Origin: Dermatemys mawii
Lineage: Eukaryota; Chordata; Testudines; Dermatemydidae
Length of the DNA stretch: 64,000 nt
NCBI GenBank assembly: GCA_007922305.1
Contig: ML677334.1
Location: forward strand, 20,054,425 to 20,118,424
Reading direction: 5' to 3'
A model generated the notes under the pieces. That model was not told where the DNA came from, made no database searches, and saw only the letters and a program-made list of their open reading frames with translations. The position numbers were made by a program, and so were the translations under genes. Below, in pieces: positions 1-11,072 of this stretch; the stretch's first letter is position 1, and each line of letters starts with the position of its first letter.

Positions 1-240
1 CATTATCCCAACTCCTGACCCCTGGCTTGGCACCTGACTCAATTTCTGACTCTGACCTTTGCCTTGGTACCTGATGCAGTCTTTGGTTTTGACTCCTTGC
101 TCTGACCAATAGCCCTGACTGCTACCCACACCCTTGTCATTGCACTTTTCTGTCGTGTTGCTAACTATTCATCTTAATCTTGACTTTTATCATCTTTGAT
201 TTCTAATATTGGGCCTCTGTTGGTCAAGGATACTGTGATG
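1..240. repeat. degenerate 'ctgactctgacc' repeat
   Basis: The segment repeats ctgac/tctgac words (cctgacccctggctt, ctgactctgacc, ctctgaccaatagccctgac) about every 10-25 bases. It resembles a worn interspersed repeat rich in this motif. The family is not identified and it probably starts before the window. Confidence 0.35.
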
Positions 241-1390
241 TGTCATTACATATTCTTATGAAAATATGCTTAGATATGAATGACAGAACTGAAATATACT
301 TTATGCAAGATGGCTGATGTGAGATATCATTGGAAAGGTTATGATTTCCTGAATGTGATTATCCTATTTGTATGCATGTATCATTTCTGTATCTAAAATT
401 AGGAATATTGACTATGTGTCTATATTTCAATTACACTACTTTGGGTGATGCCCACTGCCAGCACTTCAGGTACAACAATTTAAAATCTAGACTGGGTGGA
501 TGGCCCGTCAATAAAGACAATGGACTGCAGAAGAGCTTAATCTTCCTGTGAACGCATGGGCCAGCCTGTGAAGAATGGCTACAAGGGCCCTACAGAGTCA
601 GGTGGTCCTGTCACCTGATATTAAAACATTACCTGGGACTTCTTGTAATTTTCCACAGTGAGGGAAGGGGAGTCAGACTAGGAAACAAACTCCTGCCTTA
701 TGCAAATGCTATTTAAGGGTGGGGAGTGTGGTAATCCAGATTATCAGTTCTCCCCACCGACCCTTCCCAAGATGATGGCTGAAAACAACTAAGACTGAAT
801 AGGGGGAAAGAATTGGACCCAGGCTGGAAGGGCATCTGGCCTGTGAAGAAGATTATTACAACCACGTTTAGGGTGAGAACTTGCATGTAACCAGTTTATT
901 TAGTGTATTAAGCTTAGTTTGCGTACTCTGTTTTATTTTCTTAGCAATCTGCCTTGTTCTGTCTGCTACCTCCTTAACTACTTCAAATGTTATAGTTCAT
1001 AAATTTATTTCTGATTTATAACACAACCCAACTGATGTGATTTCTAATGGGGTGGGGGAGTCCAGAAATTGTGCATACCCTCTTTCACACTGAGGGAAGA
1101 GGCGAACATAATATAGGTTTGGGTCTGTACTCCAAGGAAAGTGGACATCTCAGTGCTGGAACAAGTCCCTCAAGCTGAGTCTTCCCAGAGCTGATCTGCA
1201 GTTGGGGGTGTGGTCCTGCCTGTGTATTAGAGATGTTAAGAGCCTGGCTCAACAGGACAGGTAAAAGGGGGCCCATGCTGGTAGAACAGGTACACTCAGC
1301 GGTATCTCAGTACATCAGGTGACTTCCCAAGGGGTCCAACCCATCACTGATACACAGTCATGCCGAAGTATGAGTTGGTTTCGTTGGGGA
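220..1390 (+). mobile_element. LTR-like interspersed repeat, decayed
   Basis: This stretch differs in texture from the intron around it. It has an octamer-like atgcaaat beside a TATA-like tatttaagg (about 700-718), a long middle, and then a T-rich part with aataaatt/cataaattta words near 1000, followed by a G-rich stretch (ggggtgggggag) and a GA-rich tail. Promoter-like box, then polyA-signal-like words, then a G-rich tract is what an LTR looks like. I also have the impression that the 880-1330 part recurs in turtle genomes. No gag, pol or env frame follows. The boundaries are approximate and no target duplication was found. It could instead be another long repeat class. Confidence 0.4.
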
Positions 1391-2654
1391 ATTAAAAAAC
1401 TTTACAGGTAACTACAGTAACCTGAAACTTCCAAACTAAAGGCCTGATCCTGCAAACACATGTGTACTTAAGTTTACGCTTGTGAGTATTTCCATTAACT
1501 AAAGTGGAACTACTCATATATTCAAAGTTAGGAATATGTGTAAATGTTTGCACTATCTGAATAGGTTTTGCCTATAACCTATCCTGAATTGGAGCCCAGG
1601 TCTTAAAAGGAGAAAGACCTGTGTGTTGAATGGTTACAAATAAAATCACATATTTGCCATAATAATTTATGTTCCTCATCATATTCTTTGCTTATATATT
1701 CTAGATATTTCTAAGGGGTCTATCACTATTTTATCTAACTGCTTATGGATATAATTATTGCAAAAAATCCCCAGTAATTTCTTGCCTGTGGGTTTAGATT
1801 TTTTGATCTGCTGTGCTTACAATCCCGATCTCTCCTTGAGCAAACTGTTATCTTATTAGAGGCATCTTCATGTCATTAAATCATGCATTCCCTTGTATCT
1901 CATTCAGCATTCACAAGAATTAATAGATTATAGTTTCTATTTCCTCTTATTGATGTAGATTTTTTTCACTATTCAGCTTAAGATAGGAATGATGAACTCC
2001 AACACAATCTATAAAATATTAGATAATCTGTTAACAACAGTAGAAGGTTTTGCTCTTAACATTTCCAGGAGTATATTATGATATTTTTGTGAAGCTTTTA
2101 AACATAATATGTACACTATGAACTACTCAGTGAAATGTCAAACCAAAACATTATTTTAATGTTTTGTGAATGGCTAAGACTTTGAAAAATATAAAATATC
2201 ACATTCAGTTTTTATGATATCAGTGATGCCTGATGCAGTCACATTACATATCTAATCTGCAGCATTCTTTTTGCTTCATTAATACGTTGAATCATAGCAA
2301 AGTTTCTAGAAATGTCAGTAACATCTGATGGCTCATTCTCAACTGTCTTGCATCTTGTGCAGTTATTTATACTCTGCAAACATTATGTAAAATGCAACCA
2401 TTATGATTTAGTGGCATTTTACACTTGTTTTGCACACATGGAAATAACTACATAAATTGCAATGAAGGACAAAGTGAGTGCTTCTATATCTAATATATTT
2501 CCACAGACAGTGAGGATGATATTGTGGCACTAGTTTAGTGGAGGCTCAGCCAGCAACCAGCTAAAACTAAGCAAAATACATATCCTACAACAAGACAAAT
2601 TGGGTTCATGCTTATAATGGTAGTTCTGGTTGTGAAGGCCCAAGTCAGTAATGA
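1391..2654. other. intron, no recognisable feature
   Basis: The start (about 1440-1570, 'ggcctgatcctgcaaacac' onward) looks like a worn member of the short reptile repeats that carry 'tcctgcaaa...cattgacttcaatgg'-type words. The rest is AT-rich sequence in which I see nothing. Confidence 0.4.
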
Positions 2655-3328
2655 CAGCCTCAGGTATAAATTGATGGTATGTCCATATCTTGAATACTGT
2701 GTGCATATGTGGTCACCACATCACAAAAAAGAATATATTGTAAGTGGAAAAGGTTCAGAAAACGGCAACAGAAATTATTAGGGGTATGGAACGGCTTCTG
2801 TATGAGGAGCGGTTAATAAGACTGGCACTTTTCAGCTCGGAAAAGAGCCAGCTAAGGGGGCATATGATAGAGGTCTATAAATCATGACTGGTGTGGAGAA
2901 AGTAAATAAGGAAGTTATTTACTTCTCCTTATAACGCAAGAACTAGGGCTCATCAAATGAAATTAATAAGCAGCAGGTTTAAAATAAACACAAGCAAGTA
3001 TTTCTTTACACAACGCACAGTCAACCTGTGAGCTCTTTGCTAGAGGATGTTCTGAAGGCCAAGACCATAACAGGGTTCAAAAAAGAACTAGATAAATTCA
3101 TGGAGGATAGGTCCATCAATGGCTATTAGCTGGGATGGGCAGGGATGGTATCCCTAGCCTCTGTTTGCCAGAAGCTGGGAATGGGCGACAGGGGATGGAT
3201 CACTTGATGATTGTTTGTTCTGTTCATTCCCTCTGGGCACCTGGCATCGGCCACTGTCAGAAGACAGGATACAGGGCTAGATGGACCATTCGTCTGACCC
3301 AGGATGGATGCTCTTATGTTCATATGTT
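2655..3328 (+). mobile_element. CR1 LINE, 5'-truncated 3' end
   Basis: The reading around 2670-2735 gives the CR1 reverse-transcriptase C-terminal segment (M-V-C-P-Y-L-E-Y-C-V-H-M-W-S-P-H-H-K-K), broken by frameshifts soon after. Its 3' UTR is typical of turtle and crocodile CR1: 'ggctattagctgggatgggcagg', then 'agacaggatacagggctaga', then a short tail of the ttcttatg type (ctcttatgttcatatg). Only the last ~670 bases of a ~4.5-kb element remain, as usual for CR1. The open frame at 3135-3440 merely crosses this tail and is not a gene. Confidence 0.9.
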
Positions 3329-4959
3329 AATGCATGTCTGGGAATATGAAATAATAACAATTAGTAATTGCATAGTGCATTTCATCTTCATGATACTAAC
3401 TGTTACTGAAGTACAAGAGCACAAAATGTTGTGGGCTTGATTCTCACTTATGCTACATTTTTTGCACTGCTCTGCTTTGCCCCCTTCCCTCTCTCCCCCA
3501 TCATTCTGCCCTTGCCTCTCCCTCCCTCAGTGTATCCTGTGTGGGGAGCATCCTTGGCCCCCCCAGTAAAGCTGATATAAAGTCTCTACACAAGCCTCTA
3601 CTCACAGTTCCTGGCATGGGAGCCAGGCTGGAGTGCATTGCACCACAGCTATTCTCCTCTTACCAGGGCCTTAAGAACTAATGGCAACTCTGGCAGTATC
3701 ACAGGAGTTGGGATTTCTCAGATAGGACCCACAGACATTTCCGGAATTTAACACCTTTCAGCCTTGTCTCCACCTCTCATTAGCCCAAGGAGTGAGCAAC
3801 TGAATTCCCTCATAGCCATCCTATTCCTAGGACACAACTTTGTTCCTATACCCTCTCAGTCATCTTAATGTGGCCATCAAAGGGCCACAGCTATTGTGAC
3901 CAGATACCCAATAAAAGGGACTTCATCTGCAACAGCATAGTGACCTGCCACATCTCCAGCCATCAAAATCAGGTCATCCCGTTATCCCATTAACCTCCCA
4001 AGTAATTTCACACTGCCATACTCTCTAAAACGAAGTTTATCACAATCTCCACAAATACCTATTTTAACTAATCAGAAACCTGGATAAATTAGCATTTTTT
4101 TAAAAAAAAAATTAAAAAAAATTTAAATACCTATTTGGCAATGCAGTACAATGCAAATCAGTTACCTCAGTATTCATATTACAGCTTTCTTGGCTGCAAA
4201 CGTTACACAGTAGTCACTATTAAATACTCAGCATTTACCAAGAGATGTTATACAGTTGACTACAGTTATCACATATTCTAAGTCTAAAGGAAATTATGGT
4301 ATCTCTGGTACCATTATGTGTTAAATATTGACAAAGGTCAACTGCTTCTGTTTTAAAAAAATAGCTAAGGTTAAATATGGTACAAAGTTCCATTGTAATT
4401 CCATTCTCTCTCACGCCTATCTTTCTGAAATAACTAACTCTCTACAGGAATTGAAATTTTCTATGCTTGGTCTCAGCTCAGAAGTGATTTGAATGTGAAT
4501 GCATGAGAGAGCGAGAGAGAGAGAAAGAGGCTGAAGGAAAATGCATTCAACCATTTGAATTATGGGAGAATGAAAAAAATAAGGCTTTTTGATTCACTAT
4601 TATCTTGAAAACAGCTGTAGAAGAAAACTTCAAACAGAGCATGAATCTGTTCCTCCATGAAAAATAATCTCTCATTTGAGGTTGAAGGATTAATTTAAAA
4701 AATTGAAAAGTTTGAAGTAGTCAAATGTCACTTCTGAACATGCTCAATAGCATATGGTCAGATTTTGCAAGAGCCTAGTAAAGTGCTGCCCTCAGCATAT
4801 CACATGTTTACATAAAGGAAATTTTAAATATCTCATTGAAAACACAGTTGGGCTCCAAGTAAAACCCCAGATCCTAGTGTCTCCAAATTTTGGGAAAGTT
4901 CCAAACTTTGCAGCTGGCATCTATATCTCCTTTATTCATTTTTGATTATATTAAAGTGC
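3329..4959. other. intron, no recognisable feature
   Basis: AT-rich unique sequence with poly-A/poly-T patches near 4096-4130 and a short (GA)n run at 4505-4526. I see no gene or clear element. Confidence 0.4.
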
Positions 4960-5170
4960 CGCTGGTCTCAGTCAGGGTTAGTGCCCCATTGTGCTAGGCA
5001 TCATACAAACACATAGTAAGACATGGTCACTGCCGCAACCTGGCTTCAGTCTAAATAAACAAGAAAAAACAAAGGTTTGGAGGAAAGCAGAGGCAGAGAG
5101 AGGCGAAGTGACTTGTCCAAGGTTGTACAACCAGTCGAGCCAGAGCTGGAAAGAGAACCCAGGGGGCAGA
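4960..5170 (-). repeat. old SINE/L3-like remnant
   Basis: The words 'gccccattgtgctaggcatcatacaaac', 'agtctaaataaac' and 'agaggcgaagtgacttgtccaaggttgtac' follow the order seen in reversed ancient amniote repeats (L3 3' tail, then a MIR-type core with gtgacttgcccaaggtc). It is well diverged and I cannot name the subfamily. A related tail is at 40200-40325. Confidence 0.55.
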
Positions 5171-5566
5171 TCTGCTTCATGTTTGGAAATGGAAAATTTT
5201 CTATCTCGTGTTGAGCTAAATCACTAAAACTTCCCAGTAGGCTGTAGTAAGAAAACACAATTCTAGTCTAAAATCAGATGGTTGTGACCCTTAAACGTGT
5301 CACTCTTTCTGTATATAGACTGTGATGCATGTAATTTTTTTTGGTGAAAAGACTATATTTAGGCAAAAACCCAATGCCATCTTGAAATGTCTGAAAATCT
5401 AAACAATGGGACAGACTATCCATTTGTGGCAGTCTCGTACTCTTAATTATGGGCGTATTTTAAGCGTTTTATAACCTCTTTGTTACCACAACATATTTTA
5501 TTTTAAAGTACATACTGTACATTAAACCTATTTTTCCCACACTGTCACCTGTGAATACATTGCTAT

Positions 5567-5647
5567 CCACGAAATACAATAGATGAGGCAGAAACATTTT
5601 TAGTATATTACTAAAAATGTTTCTGCCTCATCTATCATATTTCATGG
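5567..5647. repeat. near-perfect ~80-bp palindrome
   Basis: Arms 5579-5605 and 5609-5635 are 27-base exact inverted copies separated by a 3-base loop (tat). The pairing continues outward at 5567-5578 and 5636-5647 with 3 mismatches in 12. The size and tight loop recall palindromic mariner MITEs such as human MADE1 (about 80 bp with ~37-bp arms), although the sequence is not MADE1. No clear TA duplication was found at the ends. Transcribed, it would form a long hairpin like a pre-miRNA. Seen: the palindrome. Inferred: MITE or hairpin RNA origin. Confidence 0.9.
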
Positions 5648-6206
5648 ATGCTTACAAAGGACTGGAATACAACTTATGTTGTCTTGCATTCATAGGTTCT
5701 GACTGGCTGCTGATAGTGATGTCCACAACATGACAAAATACACAGAAGTTTAAAATTACAATGCAGTGAAATAAAAATTAGACTCTTGTGATCTTCAGAT
5801 ATGACTGAAGATCAGTACTTGGCAGGTTACTGGTTTAGATGTGAAGGATCTACTTGCAGCTTATATTCATTATTCAGCATTTGAATCTGGAATTAGATTC
5901 TAACCTTGAACGAACAGAGCCAGTGCGTGTGCAGTGCATCTCTTCAAAGGCTTTTGAGACAAGAGAAGTTCAGAAAGGTAGGCTTTTTTTAGGAGCAAGT
6001 ATACTTAATCCAGGTGCTATTGATAATCGTGTTGGGTTAGATTATTGCTAGATTAAAGTGGAATCTACTCTTTATTATTTGCTTGAAGTATTTTTGCGGG
6101 TGGGAGGGGATTACATTTGAATTTATTTTCCTGTGTTTATACTTAGAACAGAGGAAGGTGCATTTTAGCCATCTGAATACATAGGAAAGGCAAGGGCAAG
6201 TATTAC
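5648..6206. other. intron, no recognisable feature
   Basis: AT-rich sequence. The 65-codon open frame at 5854-6051 has no recognisable protein features. Confidence 0.4.
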
Positions 6207-6219
6207 ACTGCTAAGAAAG
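6207..6219. repeat. target-site duplication, left copy
   Basis: ACTGCTAAGAAAG, identical to 6891-6903 on the other side of the inverted insertion. Both copies are intact, which marks the insertion borders and suggests a fairly recent event. Confidence 0.9.
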
Positions 6220-6306
6220 AATCAGAGGGGTAGCCGTGTTAGTCTGGAATTGCAGAAGTGACAAAGAGTCCTGTGGCACCTTAAAGACTAACTAAAATTT
6301 TTTTTA

Positions 6307-6344
6307 GAGCATAAGCTTTCGTGGGCTAATACCCACTTCGTCGG
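6307..6344 (-). ncRNA. hammerhead-like motif, left copy
   Basis: On the minus strand it reads CCGACGA, a GTGGG/CCCAC hairpin, GAA, then AGC-TTAT-GCT followed by C. This matches the hammerhead order: C3-U4-G5-A6-N-G8-A9, stem II, G12-A13-A14, a 3-bp stem III, then C17 at the cleavage position. Departures: U4 is C, and one extra A sits between the first core strand and stem II. Stem I pairing is not obvious. Probably an inactive relic. Confidence 0.45.
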
Positions 6345-6386
6345 ATGCATGCAGTGGAAGTATCCAGGGGCAGGTATAAATAGGTA

Positions 6387-6786
6387 NNNNNNNNNNNNNN
6401 NNNNNNNNNNNNNNNNNNNNNNNNNNNNNNNNNNNNNNNNNNNNNNNNNNNNNNNNNNNNNNNNNNNNNNNNNNNNNNNNNNNNNNNNNNNNNNNNNNNN
6501 NNNNNNNNNNNNNNNNNNNNNNNNNNNNNNNNNNNNNNNNNNNNNNNNNNNNNNNNNNNNNNNNNNNNNNNNNNNNNNNNNNNNNNNNNNNNNNNNNNNN
6601 NNNNNNNNNNNNNNNNNNNNNNNNNNNNNNNNNNNNNNNNNNNNNNNNNNNNNNNNNNNNNNNNNNNNNNNNNNNNNNNNNNNNNNNNNNNNNNNNNNNN
6701 NNNNNNNNNNNNNNNNNNNNNNNNNNNNNNNNNNNNNNNNNNNNNNNNNNNNNNNNNNNNNNNNNNNNNNNNNNNNNNNNNNNNNN
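6387..6786. other. assembly gap (400 N)
   Basis: Exactly 400 unknown bases lie between the two inverted arms. Such gaps often form where a palindrome defeats assembly, so the missing centre is probably more of the same insertion. Confidence 0.99.
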
Positions 6787-6803
6787 ACTTCCACTGCATG
6801 CAT

Positions 6804-6841
6804 CCGACGAAGTGGGTATTAGCCCACGAAAGCTTATGCTC
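6804..6841 (+). ncRNA. hammerhead-like motif, right copy
   Basis: Identical in sequence to the left copy but on the + strand: CCGACGA core, GTGGG/CCCAC stem, GAA, then a short AGC/GCT stem and C17. It carries the same changes (C in place of U4, one extra A), so activity is doubtful. Two identical copies point to one element duplicated head to head. Confidence 0.45.
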
Positions 6842-6890
6842 TAAAAAAATTTTAGTTAGTCTTTAAGGTGCCACAGGACTCTTTGTCACT

Positions 6891-6903
6891 ACTGCTAAGA
6901 AAG
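6891..6903. repeat. target-site duplication, right copy
   Basis: ACTGCTAAGAAAG, matching 6207-6219 exactly. Confidence 0.9.
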
Positions 6904-7734
6904 TTAAACTCACTGTATTTATCCTGTTAGTCTTGCCCTAGTAGGTGAAAAACACCCATTTTTAAAGAATGAATGTGCTTAAGTAGTTTCAGTAAAGAAG
7001 GGCCTATTCATGTGCCTAATTTTAAGTACATATTTCAGTGTTTTGCTTAATTAGGACCATGGCCAGCTGTTGATCTAATTAACGATTTGGACGTACAAAT
7101 ACCCCTTTTTCTTTGTAATCTTGATATTTGTGTGCACAAATTATATGAGCACAATTATATGCACCCATCGTTGAGAGCCAGGCCAATTGCTAGATGTAAC
7201 TGGAGTCACGTGTGTTCATCAAGACTACAGTTTCTACCTCCACCCTCTTCTCTGTGTTAAATCTTTGAGTTCTCGAATGCTGAAGGGAAGTAAGAGAGTA
7301 CAGGGACTCCCCTTCCACCAAAAGGCAGGAGAATAGGATGGATTCATGGTACCAGGGGACCCTGCTACCCTGTGTGTTTGGTGCATCATAGCCAAGAGGG
7401 CATGGTCATCCATTTATGGGGATGAACAAGTCCCCAATGCAGTGTGGAATGAACTGGCAGGAGGAAGCACATGTTACTGCTTTTCACAGCAGCAGTAAGA
7501 GGCACTATCTCATAGTGTGGCTGTTTGCCCTATGCAATTTTATCCTGCCCTTGTTGGAGGACTCTGGGAACCTCAGTGTGAAAGCTGGCATCATTCTCTC
7601 TCTCTCTCTCCCACCATGGCTCAGGTAAGAAAGAAAGGATTTTATTATCTTAAACTAAACTAAAGGCATCTTTTCCTTCCTTTTCCTTTAGTGTCTTCAG
7701 AACTCTGAACATATTGGGTGGAATTTTCAAAGGG
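6904..7734. other. intron, no recognisable feature
   Basis: AT-rich sequence with a short (TC)n run at about 7591-7610. Nothing else was recognised. Confidence 0.4.
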
Positions 7735-7860
7735 GCCTAAAGCAGATTTTTTTAGAACTACTAAGGCCAGAAGAGGGACCATTATGATCATCTACTCTTA
7801 CCTCCTGTATTACACAGGCCAGAGAACTTCCCCCAAAATAATTCCTAGAGCAGAAAATTT
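7735..7860. repeat. CR1/SINE-type 3' remnant
   Basis: 'aaggccagaagagggaccattatgatcatctactcttacctcctgtattacacaggcc' closely follows a short repeat I know from turtles and birds (aaggccagaagggaccattatgatcatctagtctgacctcctg). It is preceded by 'ttttcaaaggggcctaa', another common reptile repeat word. The family name is uncertain. Confidence 0.5.
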
Positions 7861-10265
7861 TACAAAGTCCCAGTGACTTCCAGTGGATATCGTAGCCATC
7901 ATGCATACGAGACAAAAAATGACTCTGTTGTTGCCCTTTGTACCTGGCTTGCCCTCAGTGAAATGCCAGCATCCCAACTTTAAAAGAATATACATTTCAC
8001 TGAGCTCATGCCAGCTTCATTGTTCTTACTACAGTCTAATTCATGAGTTGCATAACAGTACCTTTAGTATTCCAATAGTGCATTTTTCTGAGGTAATTTT
8101 AGTGTCTTCACCATCTTGTATTTTTTTTCATGCATGTTTAAGAAAAAAGAAACTTAATTAGTTGACTCGTTCATGAAACGATGCTATTGAATACTCTCAT
8201 CAACTGGGAAATGAGTTTAAACTGTTAAAGTTTCATGTTAAAAAATTGCAGCAGATAGTATTACAGTTTATCTTAGTGTTAGCCAGCTTAATTGCAAGAT
8301 TCTCCCATAGCCCAGGCAATTTTTAATAAAAACATTTAGAACTAGATTGGTGTAATAGTAACTTGCAAAACTGTGAAATAGAAAGCTTAATTTCAGCTAT
8401 TGGTAACAATGGACAGATGCTACCTTTTCTTTCCAATCCAGTTAGCGGCCATGCCAGTGTTACTAGAGAACTGGCAACAGTTTTGATCTTGCTAGTGAAT
8501 CCAAGTAATGCAGCCAAAAGAGTGTCAAGAAACTAGCAAACTAATAACTAACAGCTCATTATTTTATTTAGCCTTCTATCTCTTACAGTCATGTCTTGCC
8601 ATTGTAAGAAGAACATCACAGTTGCACTTAAAGGAAAATTAACCTGTATGTTGTGAAACTATGGGATGAAGTAATTCTGGGCTTGTGTTCATTAGTGTGC
8701 TGCAGTTATTGCACAACATTTTACTTGCAAGTATGTGCAGTGTCTGCCTGTCACTTTGGAGCAGTCAGGATTTAGATACCCTTTCTGGGTTTGGTATTAC
8801 AGTGACATCATCTGGTTTACCATCACATTTGTAGACTATGATAACTCTCCATGATGGAACACCACAAAGAAGTGTGGCCTAGTTATTCACTCTTTAAAAT
8901 AGAGAGCTGGGGATGGAGCGGGGAAGGGGAGAGAGAGAGTGAGTTTCTGGGTGTATTTGCTCTTATTTGAAAAGCTGTTAAAAGAGCTAGTAAGTTCAGT
9001 GAAAGTTGCTATAAATATTGAATGAAACAAGATTGATGGATTTATTGATGCTAAAGTCAGTCACGTATTTCAAAGTTCATTAAAACTTGCTACCCACCTT
9101 ATATGTTGAAGTCAGGGTGCTTTGTTTTTATATTTTTATGAGGGATATACATTAATCTTTACTCAAAAAGTTCCAGTATTGCAAGAGGCCCTGATATACT
9201 TCCTTATCATACTTTTAAATACACTTTTCCTTTAGGTTCCTTTGGGGGGAACTTAATAGCATTAATATCCAGGTGGATATTATTTATTTAACTTGCTTCT
9301 AGGTACAGTGACAAAATAATTTTGCCTCTGAACATTTTGGGTGTTTTTTAAATGTGGCTCTTGTCATGTTTGTTGATCCTGTTGTCCGACACCGCTTTCA
9401 TCTTAATATTTTCTGTGTTGCTTAATTAAAGCAGAAGATGGAGAAAAGATCCCTTTCAGTATCTAAATATGAATGAAATCTGTTTAAAAGAAATGCTCCT
9501 CACTAGACAGACAGGCAATGTAAATCTGATTCTAAAACCATGCAACAAGCAATGATATTGAAGAAGAAATCCATCTAAATGCAACACTTTGTGAAATACT
9601 AAAAAAACAACATCATTTCAAAGACTTATCAAGGATATTATTTACTTTTTCTACAGGCTTAACAGTTTCACTATTTTCTAATATAATACTCTTATTTTAC
9701 TTTTTCCTAATCAGAGTGCACGCTTATTGTGAAATTATTTAAGATCATATGCAATGACAATTTTAGTAATCTGGTTTCACTGGAATTTATTGTGTCTTTT
9801 TCATATCTAGACCATTAATATGGAAATTGTTCTCAGACATATGTTGTTTAACAGCAGATGCTGGATTTACAGTTGTAGATCACATTTATGTTATTTTGTT
9901 CTCATTTCCATGAGGTTTCCTGCCATATACTTTTTTTCCCAGCAAAAAAAAAAAAAAAATCATGAACATCTGCTGACTTATCCAGAGAACTGGATCTTTA
10001 ATATCTAAATTCACCCCTTAGGGAGGTTTTTTTGTTTTGTTTTTCACATATAAACTAGGCTTTTAAATTGTGTTATTTAGTTTGTTTTAACTTGGATTAT
10101 TTTTACCTAGAAGCAAAGTCACATCCATACAGTGTGCAATTTTTTGCTGATACACTTGCCTCTCCCAACCGCTAGATTCCAGACTTTCTCCTTTGGCACA
10201 CTTGGCAACCACAGTGGTTCAGACAGGATTCTTAGAATTCATCACTCTTTCGTGAAACCACCATA
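7861..10265. other. intron, no recognisable feature
   Basis: AT-rich unique DNA with a (GA)n patch near 8927-8942 and a poly-A run at 9944-9959. I see no element or coding sequence. Confidence 0.4.
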
Positions 10266-10310
10266 CTCTCCCCGCTCCCCATCCTCTCCCCGCTCCCCAT
10301 CCTCCTATCC
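10266..10310. repeat. 18-bp tandem repeat, two copies and part
   Basis: CTCTCCCCGCTCCCCATC occurs twice back to back (10266-10283, 10284-10301) and a broken third copy follows. Confidence 0.9.
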
Positions 10311-10589
10311 TGCTTTTCAATAGGGCCATGAATATTGTTCTTATCCTCTGTCTGAAGGGGATGAGGCAAATGGCCTCCTCTGAGGTTAAATGCCATTTGT
10401 TGTTCTACAGAGCATCCAAAAGGAATGTTTATGCAGCCAGCAGCTGCAAAGAGTTTCTCTTGAACCCTTCAGGGTTTTTTAAATACTTCTCTGCTGATTG
10501 GGAAGCTTTATTTTCTACATAGAGTATATAATCTGAGCTCTTCTCTTACATGAACACCATGGGGGAGGGTGCAGATTAGGAAATAAAAC

Positions 10590-10660
10590 CCTAATTCTGC
10601 AAACCATTATACACATAAGTAGTCCCATTGAATTCAAATGCTTGCAGGATCTGGGTGTAA
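10590..10660. repeat. short palindromic reptile repeat (worn)
   Basis: 'aaccctaattctgcaaacc' at one end and 'gcttgcaggatctgggt' at the other are rough inverted copies around 'cccattgaattcaaatg'. This layout recurs many times in the window and in sauropsid genomes. Confidence 0.5.
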
Positions 10661-10979
10661 CTTTTTACGTATGCATTAATTCAAAACTTTTCTGGTCATC
10701 AGTGAGTGGTAAATGATTGTTCAGTTAGGAGGTCACATTGGTAATTTCTACATTTGCTATTTAATATTAACAGCATCGCTTACATAGTATTCATTTTCAA
10801 AGCACTGAGAATACCTCTGTGCCTAAATGCCATGCTGATTGATGCATTGTAGACTTCTTTAGATAAGCAGAACACAGTAAGAGTATAAGGTTAAGAAACA
10901 GTCTCCAAAAATTCACAATCCTGTGATTCCTTACTTAAAGCAGAATTAATCGCATATCTAATGTGACCAGGTTAGAAAG

Positions 10980-11072
10980 TATGGATTTAGCTGCCTTTTA
11001 CTTTTACTCCACAATAAGGTGAGATTTATGGATTTAGCTGCCTTTTACTTTTACTCCACAATAAGGTGAGAT
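10980..11072. repeat. 46-bp perfect tandem duplication
   Basis: The block at 10980-11025 (tatggatttagctgcc... to ...ataaggtgagat) is repeated without change at 11027-11072, a period of 47. No divergence between copies indicates a recent duplication or a polymorphism. Confidence 0.97.

Larger units (their letters stand above)
6220..6890. mobile_element. Penelope-like insertion with inverted ends
   Basis: The insertion is flanked by a perfect 13-bp duplication, ACTGCTAAGAAAG (6207-6219 and 6891-6903). Its outer parts are long inverted copies: 6257-6361 against 6787-6890, about 104 bp and nearly identical apart from one base in a homopolymer. The left end carries 37 further bases (6220-6256, including gtagccgtgttagtctgg). 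Each arm holds 'aagctttcgtgggctaa...cttcgtcgg', a reptile repeat whose CUGANGA / hairpin / GAAA layout matches the hammerhead motifs described in Penelope-like elements. The centre is 400 Ns. Family assignment is inference; the inverted ends and duplication are seen. Confidence 0.65.

Noticed and set aside
6288..6822. Three long open frames across the N gap
   Set aside because: They consist mostly of unknown bases; the flanks belong to the inverted mobile element.
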